From the NCBI RefSeq assembly GCF_000283155.1, contig NW_004454207.1, forward strand, positions 9,574,455 to 9,638,454: a DNA stretch of 64,000 nt, given 5' to 3'. Within the stretch, counting starts at the first letter, position 1. The number at the start of each line of letters is the position of its first letter. This stretch comes from Ceratotherium simum simum. Taxonomy: Eukaryota; Chordata; Mammalia; Perissodactyla; Rhinocerotidae. The position numbers and the translations under genes are program-made. Below the pieces are notes generated by a model. It was given only the letters and a program-made list of their open reading frames with translations. It was not told the origin of the DNA and did no database searches. Below, piece by piece: positions 56,885 through 64,000 of this stretch.

Positions 56885-57150
56885 ATACTTGTTTTATTTT
56901 TTTTCCAGGTCTCTTTCTAGTCTCATATGTACGTATAGCTACTTTGCTTTAGAATACGTGTCAAGGAAGATACAGTTTGTAGTCTGCTTTCTCCATTTAA
57001 TACTGTATTGTAAGTGTCACAATGATGTTAATCGGCAGTCTCACTATCTAGTAATTTGCATAATAGTTTATTTGACTGTTTATCTGTTAGACACTTATGA
57101 TCCTAACTATTTTTAAGGCTGCAATAAAAACTCATGCATAAAGGTTTTTT
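56885..57150 (-). mobile_element. Old L1 3' fragment
   Basis: 'tctgctttctccatttaata', 'gtaatttgcataatagttta', 'tatctgttagacacttatga' and 'aaggctgcaataaaaactca' follow the reverse strand of an ancient L1 ORF2 end. Very diverged. Confidence 0.5.
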
Positions 57151-57181
57151 TTCTATTTAATATTATTTGTTATTTGGCAAA

Positions 57182-57605
57182 TGTATTAGTTAGGATAGGC
57201 TGAGTTATGCTTCGGTAACAAATTGACCTTCAAATATCAGTGGCTTAATACAATAATGACTTGTTTCTCGTTCATGCTACATGTTCCTCATGAGTCAGTG
57301 GAAGGAGGAGCACACAGTCCTCAGGGACCCAATCTGATGGAGATTTCACAGTTTTGTACCTGTCTTCTGGAACATGCGTCTAGCTCTATTATCATGGCAA
57401 AGGAAGAGATACTGGAAAATTATGCACAGACCTTTCACTGCTTCTACCTGGGAGCGACATATGTCCCTTTGCTCACACCTATTGCCCAGAGCCAATCTCT
57501 AAGGGGGCTGGGAAATAGAATGGAGCAAATAGAGTATTTGGAGAGCATTACAGATTCTTCAATAGCAAGGGTGTTAGAGAGGGAAGAAAGATTATTTTCT
57601 TAGAA
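57182..57605 (-). mobile_element. LTR-like repeat (family D), copy 2
   Basis: Begins 'tgtattagttaggatagg', then 'atgcttcggtaacaaatt', 'cagtggcttaatacaataat', 'gtttctcgttcatgctacat' and 'cctcagggacccaatctgat', in the same order as 46811. Later 'gggggctgggaaatagaatg' is also typical of old LTRs of this group. A 126-codon chance frame lies inside. Confidence 0.5.
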
Positions 57606-57714
57606 TGAATTCCTGATTTGTTGGAATTTCTTGGTCAAACAAAGGAGACATATATGTTCTTTTGGAAACTTCTTTGCAGTGTGTTACCAAAAAATGTGTT
57701 TTCTTCCTGGTGGC

Positions 57715-57970
57715 TGGTGGTACACAGTGGTGGCGAAGAGCATGGGCTGAGGTCTGAGGAGTATCTGTGCTTGTGTTCTGACACTTAGTGGCTACATGTG
57801 CTTGGGCAAATTACTTAGTCTTTCTAACCCTCAGGTTCCTAATTTGCAATATGGGCTTGATTATATCTATCACACTTGGTTAGGATTAAATGAAAGACTA
57901 TGTGTAAAGAGTTGGCACAGTGTGTCTGACCTATGATAAGTGCTCAATAATGGTAAATATTATTGTTTAC
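57715..57970 (+). mobile_element. MIR SINE
   Basis: 'agagcatgggctgaggtctg', 'cttgggcaaattacttagtc', 'gttcctaatttgcaatatgg', 'ggttaggattaaatgaaaga' and 'gataagtgctcaataatggt'. Full-length order. Confidence 0.88.
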
Positions 57971-58624
57971 CACTTTTCATTATGTTTTTCATTATGAACA
58001 CATCCTTTATAATTTTACATGTATCAAATATTAAACATTTTAAATTTGGATTATTTAGTAGGTTCGACAATTAATGGGTTTAGATGTGGTAATTATATAG
58101 ACTTTCCTCTCAAATAGATGAGGTGAGGGACTATACTTTTTCCCTAGTCATAGAGGATCTGACAAGGAGACTCTTTGGTTTCTGACCCCCAAATTCAGAA
58201 TCATCTCTATTATCTTTTCTTTAATCCTAGTTGGAGGTGCAATGATGGTGAGGACATAAAAAGAGAAGGAGGGTGTACTGTGTTATCAAGATTCTGCTTC
58301 CTGTTTATAAGGCTAAGCCATTATGTTTTGTATGTATGCAGGTTTTGAGTATCCCGTTCCTGAGATCTGGAAGTAAAATAGTGTGTCACGATGGAGATGG
58401 GAGGAGATAGATAATGTGTTATATAGGTTGTAGGATTAAAATGTATGAGATCATTGGTTTTACATTTTCCACAAAGATAACAATTCCTTATTGAAATGTT
58501 TCTTTGTGATTGTATCAAATAGGTTTTATTTGTATGATATACCATATGGGTGTCTGATATTGAACAAATGTTAGAGTTCTTTTTATTTTTCTGGTACTAA
58601 TAAACATATTTAAAAACATTTTGG
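57971..58624. other. No recognised gene or repeat
   Basis: About 650 bp, A+T-rich. Confidence 0.4.
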
Positions 58625-59440
58625 AGGGCTTTTTTCACTGTGCCAGGTGCTATGGTATACAAAATGTATGGTTCTTATCTAAAAGGAACATATCTTAGAG
58701 CTATGGAGATAAATATGTATGTACAGAGATAACTATTACTAATAGTGTGATAGGATAAGGGCCAAAAGTAACGCAGCAATATATGGCTCTGAGAACATTA
58801 GAAGGGGCCAATTTCACCTGGGTGTTTAGGGACTCTTCAGGGAGGAGAGGCTTTTGACTTGGGCCTTGAAACCTGAGGAAAGCTTCAAATGGTGAAGCAG
58901 AGAGAAGTACATTATGGAAAAAAGGACCAAAATGAGCAAAGATACAGAGAGGAAAGGACCTGTTTTTCATATACTCTTCTACCGGCGTTAGGAAGCCAAG
59001 AGAGGACTTTGAGCAGGAGATTGACATAATTTGATCAGTGTTCCAGCCATTTGGAGGCTGGATCATATGGGAGAGAATGGATTTGGGAGGCACTTGTAGT
59101 GATCCAAGAGAGAAGAGTGAGAGAAAGACAGGTTTGCCAGCACTGGTGAAAGCATCAGCCTTGGCAAGGTCAAATACGTGGCTCTGTCTATGATTTGGTG
59201 TAATAAGCAGAAGATGGATGAAGGTGAAGACAGATGAATCTATAACGCAGAGCTTGCTGGGTGAGCCCCATTTCCTTAGAGAGGTGAAAGGCTGTTTGTT
59301 GAGAGTAAGAGGATTAGTTGGAGACTTGAGGAGACTTAAAAGTTTGGAAGCGCAATTCTAGAGAATGAGCTCGAGACATCTTTCGGGATGAGTAAAAAGT
59401 TGGCCAGGAAGCAGTGAGGAGGAAGTTGGTAGTACCAGGT
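58625..59440 (-). mobile_element. L2 LINE fragment
   Basis: 'cactgtgccaggtgctatgg', 'actcttcagggaggagaggc', 'gggccttgaaacctgagga', 'ggactttgagcaggagattg' and 'acataatttgatcagtgttc' follow the reverse strand of the L2 3' region. A 130-codon minus frame here is a by-product. Confidence 0.65.
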
Positions 59441-59479
59441 GTGGGTTAGGTGAATGACATCTCAGACACTGTGGGTGAG

Positions 59480-60516
59480 AGCGTAAAGTGCTAAAATATC
59501 TTTGGAGGCCAATTTGGTACGTACCTATTGAAATTTAACCGGTGTATTTAATTTTTGATGCAGAAGTTTCTCTTCCATGAATTTGTCATGTAGAAATATT
59601 TCCACCTATGTGCAGAAATTAATGTGTGAGGTTGGTCATTGAAGAATTCTTTAAAACAGACACCAAATTGGAAATAACATAAACGCCTATTCAATAGGCA
59701 ATAGGTTGAAAAAGTTGCAGTACATCCCCACAATGGGATCCTGTTCAGGTGGATGACTGTCTTGGATGGTGGCACAGATATGTATTGATGTGGAGAGATA
59801 GCAACAATATTTTGTAAAATGAAAAGATTAAACTACAGAATAACGTGTATGGCATGTCCTTTTTTTTTTTGAAAAAAATGTCACCTAACAAAATTATCTG
59901 TGCTTATATATACATATCTCTAATTTAAAGATTTGTATATGTGTAGGATATATCTGAAAGGATACATATTGGGTGTTAACTAATGATATTTTTCTGAGAG
60001 AGAGCACCTTTGCTTCTTCCATCAAAACCATATCAAAACAAAACCTCTGTGTGTGAATACACGTGTATGTGTTTGTGTATTTGTACATGCATGCATATAT
60101 GTATGTGTCTATAAAAATGTTTAGAAGGATACACACTAATCTTCACATTTTATTGTATTCCTCCATTTTTGTTAAATTTTTTATTTTATAAAAGGCAAAT
60201 ATTAATTTTTCAATTTATAATAATAATTACAGTATAAAATATTTCTAGGGTCCCCATAGAGGTTGGGAAGTGTGGACAAAACCTCTGTGTGTGAATACAC
60301 GTGTATGTGATTGCGTAATTTGTACATGCATGCATATATGTATGTGTCTATAAAAAAAGTTTAGAAGGATACACACTAATCTTTACATTTTATTGTATTC
60401 TTCCATTTTTGTTAAATTTTTTATTTTACAAAAGGCAAATATTAATTTTTCAATTTATAATAATTACAGTATAAAATACTTCTAGACAATGAGGTCCCCA
60501 TAGAGGTTGGGAAGTC
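59480..60516 (+). mobile_element. Old L1 3' end carrying a tandem duplication
   Basis: Sense L1: 'ggccaatttggtacgtacct', 'tgaatttgtcatgtagaaat', 'caaattggaaataacataaa', 'acatccccacaatgggatcc', 'tgtattgatgtggagagata' and 'atgtgtctataaaaatgt'. The last 238 bp are present twice in tandem (60038-60516). Non-coding. Confidence 0.7.
60038..60516. repeat. 238-bp tandem duplication, two copies
   Basis: Copy 1 (60038-60275) and copy 2 (60276-60516) match throughout, with about seven substitutions and four small indels (including a 3-bp loss and a 7-bp gain in copy 2). Both start 'acaaaacctctgtgtgtgaa' and end 'ccatagaggttgggaagt'. The similarity is far higher than expected for the age of the host L1, so the duplication is much younger than the insertion. 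Confidence 0.96.
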
Positions 60517-60859
60517 TAGATTTGTACTAGAACCTATTGGTACAATGACACATTTTTCCTCTAGTTATGCTTGGCAACCTAGGAGTTGGGGTGGAGAAAC
60601 AATTGGAGGAATTTATCCAAAGTTGAGGTTGCATAAAGTAGATACAACAGAAGGCCAGGTGCATTGATTAATCTAGACAGCTGAGGTTGTTGCCCATAAC
60701 ATCCAAGTTGGGCAGCCTGCAATCCCTTTAAGCTGTCGCACAACAGGGAATTCCCGCACCACATGCCTTAGTTTTGAATGTTGCTCTGTCCCATCCTCTC
60801 TCATTTGGCTACCACCCTGGCTCTTCATCTCCTTTTTTCATCTTTGCTACCTTTCTAGA
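60517..60859. other. No recognised gene or repeat
   Basis: About 340 bp. Nothing assigned. Confidence 0.4.
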
Positions 60860-61290
60860 ATATATTAGATGTAAGTAATAGAAAATTCTCACTCAACTAG
60901 ATAAAGTAAAAGGAAATTTAGTACCTCATATGAAAGTAAACGTATACTCATATAAGAAGAAATGTATCATCTCACATAACTGGAAGTCCCAATGTAGGGA
61001 GGCTCCAGGGCTGGTTGATTTAGCACCTTTGTCACCACTAATCCAAGTTCTTAACATCTCCTTGTCCTGAGTCCTGTGTTGACTTTATCCTCAGGCTGAG
61101 AAAAATGAGAGGAAAGAGACTATCTCCTCCTGTGGCCCTCTCCAAAGAGTTAGAAACCTCTTCAGTGTTGCCCGAGCAGACCTCGCCTTGAGAATCATTG
61201 GCCAGAACTAGATCACATGCCTGTTTTTGAACCAATCTCTCTCAAAGGGAAGAGGATTATCCTGAGATCATTCATGTCTTCCCTTGGAGT
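60860..61290 (+). repeat. Family C (unassigned repeat), copy 2
   Basis: 'gatgtaagtaatagaaaatt', 'ataactggaagtcccaatgt', 'ggctccagggctggttgatt', 'tgactttatcctcaggctga' and 'attggccagaactagatcac' follow the layout of the 54.4 kb copy. Confidence 0.45.
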
Positions 61291-61618
61291 TGGGCAGTGG
61301 TGCTCACTTCCCTTGAAGAACATGGCTGCATGGGGGTAGGGTGGATCCTGAACAATTGAAGTTCTACTATGAAAGAAGATGGGAGAAATGGTCTTGTGTA
61401 GCACAGTAGTATTTATCACTCTTTCTTCTTCAAATTTGAAGCTTTGCATATTTTCCCTGAGAAAAAACAGTAGCCCCTGCCATCTGGGAGCTGGCCTGGT
61501 ACCCTCAGCCAAGCCTTGGTGTTGCTATGAGCTGGCTGGGCACTCACAGCTGGGCTGTGGTGTTTTCTTGTTGAATATAAACTATTTCCCAGAACACCAA
61601 CATCAGATGAGGATACTA
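61291..61618. other. No recognised gene or repeat
   Basis: About 330 bp of unassigned sequence before the LTR. Confidence 0.4.
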
Positions 61619-62099
61619 TGTGGCCACAATGGATCAAAACAAAACAAGATCACCCCGTAATCACGTTTTAACACAGACAAAACATGAGTGTTGTGCAAGC
61701 CACAAAAGTGACAAACATGTCCCTTTCCTAGCTAATGTGAATGACTACTGATTCTTTATCAATCACTGCTTTAGCCTCGTTCCAGTTTTCCCTCCTCCTA
61801 GATAAGATTTATTAAGACATCCAATCATAGAATTACTCCTGCTTCCTGAAAGCATCCAATCCAGAGCAAAGCCCTGATTCCTGAAACGCTCCTTAAATGC
61901 ACCTGTCACAGGCCCCAATCCTAAGATAAGTCTTTTCTAACATCCTCTCACTGACATTCCCCATGGTTCCCCCTGGAGTGTGTTTTCCTAGCAGCAATGA
62001 GTAATAAACCCAGCTTGTTCAACTACAGGTGTGTTCCTAGTGGTCTTTGGCTGGAATGAAGCCTGAGCTTCATTTTGGCCTTGGCTCCTTTTGGCCACA
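61619..62099 (+). mobile_element. Solo LTR of an endogenous retrovirus
   Basis: 481 bp bounded by perfect 8-bp inverted termini TGTGGCCA and TGGCCACA. Carries AATAAA at 62003-62008 and a following 'cagcttgttcaactacaggt' region, the layout of U3-R-U5. No coding interior adjoins it and no matching flanking duplication could be read. The family looks like a class I ERV, but this is a guess. Such LTRs can retain promoter or enhancer activity. Confidence 0.65.
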
Positions 62100-62284
62100 G
62101 TTCTCATGTGGACCTCATCTGTGCTACCTTAGGCTGCCTTTGGAAATCACCACCCTGAATTATGGACCTTAGGTTTATCCTGAGACTGCTCGCTGTGGCC
62201 CCAGGAATTGACTGGTCAAATAGAGAGACAAGGGGAGTCAGGATACATTTGACAGAATGGAGGAAGCATGAAGAGGATCAAGGG

Positions 62285-62400
62285 CAAAGGATTCTTGAAT
62301 TAACCCACATGATCATTTAGAACAGTGCCTAGAACACAGTAAATGCTCTATAAACCTTATACTTCATCATTGTATTTGTTACTATTATTACCAATATAAC
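62285..62400 (+). mobile_element. MIR 3' fragment
   Basis: 'tttagaacagtgcctagaac' and 'acagtaaatgctctataaac', then 'tgtatttgttactattatta', the sense 3' end of MIR. Confidence 0.65.
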
Positions 62401-62589
62401 GATAATGGCAAAATGCTGCTTTAGTTTTCTTTAAAGAGTGGAAGAAGTTGAAGGTAGATGGCCATAGCTACAGATGGAAATTTTAGATGTAGTAGATGTC
62501 CCCGTTCCAGATGATGAGATATAGAGTGTTTATATGCTTGTGGATTGCTAAACTGGAGTTGAAGAAGAGATCAAGGAACTATGTGAGTG

Positions 62590-63060
62590 CCCAAGTTTAG
62601 GCTCCCTCAGAATCAGACCCTGAAGAGAATTTCAGTGTAATAGTTTATGTGGGAGATAATCCTAGGAAACACTGATAGGGAAATGAGACAGAGAAGGAAG
62701 CCAACAAAGAGCGAATTAATAAACAGGTTACTGCTGTGGACAAGTGGGGCTCAGTTCTGCTGGAGCCCTCTGGGAGACTGCACAGAGCATGCCTCAGAGT
62801 TATTCCGCCTGAGGGGAAGAGAAGCTGGAGTATTTATCCATCGAATCCCATTCTTCCTCAGTTGAGGATTGCTCCCAGAGAGGCATTAACTCCCTGCCAA
62901 TTTTACACGCTGGCATGTTCCTGCAGCCGGAAAAGTCCCTCAGACAGAATCACATACTTGGTACTTGTAGTGAGGGTTGGTGGAATATGAGCAGACAGTG
63001 TCTACTAGAGCATCTTGGTAGCTGGATGAGTCATTACTGGTTTTTGAGGTAGTCCAAGAT
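62590..63060 (+). repeat. Family A copy, best preserved
   Basis: 'agaccctgaagagaatttca', 'gtgtaatagtttatgtggga', 'gataatcctaggaaacactg', 'gagacagagaaggaagccaa', 'ggggctcagttctgctggag', 'agcatgcctcagagttattc', 'gaggattgctcccagagagg' and 'cagccggaaaagtccctcag'. About 470 bp; use it as the reference for the other copies. Confidence 0.6.
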
Positions 63061-63114
63061 TACGGGAGAGAAAACTTGCTGCTTATCTTGTTACTGAGAA
63101 GCACTGACATTAAT

Positions 63115-63893
63115 TATATCCCTAAAGGTGAAGCTCTTTTTTTATTCATTAACTCATTCACATATTTATTGAGGGCCTATTATGTTTCAGAGACTATGCT
63201 AGACACTATGGATAGAATGATGAACAAGACACAATCCTTGATCTCAGGAAGCTTATAGTGTAGTAGAGGTACTGGCAAGGAAATAGTTAATTACATTAGT
63301 GGGTGAAAGTTGCCATGATATGGTAAATTCAGAGTGTTATGGGAAACATATAGAAGCAAGATGGTCAAGAAGGGCTTTCTGGAGGAAGAAACAAGTAAGA
63401 CATGAGAAATGATAGTTACCTAGGTGAAGAGAGGGAGGAAAGGAGAAAGTATTCCAGGCAGAGAGAACAAAGTATGCAGAGTCAGAGAGAGGTGGTGGGC
63501 GGGGGAGAGAGAGAGAGAGAGGCAAGTGCTGCCGGGGAGCATGACACATAGTTGAAACACGGCTAGAGTACAGGAAGGTGTGTACTGAGGGGATGAGGTG
63601 GGGTGAGAGGTAAGCTCCTGGACACATAAGAAGGCGCCAGATTAGGAAGGACTTTTAAACCATATGAAGAATTTGGACTTTATCCTGAGAGTGATGAGAA
63701 GTCATTGGAGAGTTTTAACTGGGGGAGCACCATGGCAAGATTTGTATTTTAGAAAAGTCACTCCCATTGATATTGGAGAATGGGTTGGGGGAGAACAAAA
63801 TTAGAGACAGGGAGGCTGGTATGGAGTCTGTTGAAAGGACACAAAGGAAAGAGGGAAGTAGATGGACTGAAGTAGGTGGAATAAAGAAATAGC
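63115..63893 (-). mobile_element. L2 LINE, long 3' segment
   Basis: Reverse-strand L2 from its 3' end ('cattcacatatttattgagg') through 'ggctttctggaggaagaaac', 'gtattccaggcagagagaac', 'aatttggactttatcctgag', 'gcaagatttgtattttagaa' and 'acagggaggctggtatgg'. About 780 bp. A (GA)n run sits at 63505-63522. The L1 at 63894 is inserted at its right end. Confidence 0.8.
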
Positions 63894-64000
63894 AGGAGGC
63901 GGAGTCAAGATGGCGGCGTAGGCAGACTCTGAACTCACCTCCTCCCGTGGACACAGCCAATTTACAACTACTCGTGGAAAAATTACCCCTGAGACAGAAC
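63894..64000 (+). mobile_element. L1 5' end, cut off by the window edge
   Basis: 'ggaggcggagtcaagatggc' and 'ggcgtaggcagactctgaac' form the first bases of a mammalian L1 5' UTR. It includes the YY1-type site 'caagatggcgg' near the transcription start that is known for L1 promoters. The change from L2 to this G+C-rich block is abrupt. Because the true 5' end is present, the copy may be full length; ORF1 and ORF2 would lie beyond the window. Confidence 0.8.

Noticed and set aside
57223..57603. 126-codon plus-strand frame
   Set aside because: It lies inside the LTR-like family D repeat.
58701..59093. 130-codon minus-strand frame
   Set aside because: It overlaps L2 sequence but does not give a recognisable L2 reverse transcriptase; this part is 3' non-coding in the family.
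63505..63522. (GA)n run as a regulatory element
   Set aside because: A short simple repeat inside L2; nothing suggests a function.

Overview
This window looks like mammalian nuclear DNA from an odd-toed ungulate. Horse or another equid is the most likely source; rhinoceros or tapir is possible. The evidence is nine copies of a tRNA-derived SINE of the perissodactyl ERE type: a terminal GGGCTGGCCC-like end, a B box, a conserved block meaning 'gttagctcagggctgatcttcctc' on the element strand, and target-site duplications of 8 to 17 bp. The background is ordinary placental repeats: MIR, L2, old and younger L1, MaLR (MLT1-type) LTRs, hAT MITEs of the MER5/MER20 group, and a MER2 Tigger-type MITE. 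Family names come from recognition by eye, not from a database search.

I see no protein-coding gene, exon set, rRNA or tRNA gene, CRISPR array or bacterial feature. The longest open frames (187, 137, 134, 130 and 126 codons) either lie inside repeats or show nothing recognisable. The window is intergenic DNA or the inside of a large intron. LTR, ERE and L1 insertions are mostly on the minus strand (about 21 of 27), while MIRs are mostly on the plus strand (8 of 9). That would fit an intron of a plus-strand gene, but this is only an inference.

Layout. 1-4.9 kb: three back-to-back MER5 MITEs, another MER5, a copy of an unassigned repeat (called family A here) split by an LTR-like insertion, then L2 and MIR. 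4.9-14.8 kb: mostly unassigned sequence with one L2 locus, a (CA)17 microsatellite and three more MER5 sites. 14.8-20.7 kb: ERE, two MaLR LTRs (one a clean insertion in L2 with a 5-bp duplication), a 46-nt inverted repeat, and an intact-ended MER2. 20.7-31.6 kb: a dense nest of L1, ERE, MLT1 and L2. 31.6-38 kb: a fossil hAT-Charlie transposase, MIR and MER20. 38-50.7 kb: six EREs, L2 loci, an MLT1 LTR, a degenerate 35-bp tandem array and a young 5'-truncated L1 with a 17-bp duplication. 50.7-64 kb: old LTRs, MIRs, L2, and an old L1 carrying a 238-bp tandem duplication. At the right edge is the 5' end of an L1 that runs out of the window.

Nothing here acts as a gene system. The main points of interest are the insertion history, the unassigned multi-copy families (A, C, D and the 35-bp array element), the recent tandem duplication, and the L1 5' promoter end at the right boundary. 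I found no evidence for an undescribed biological system.
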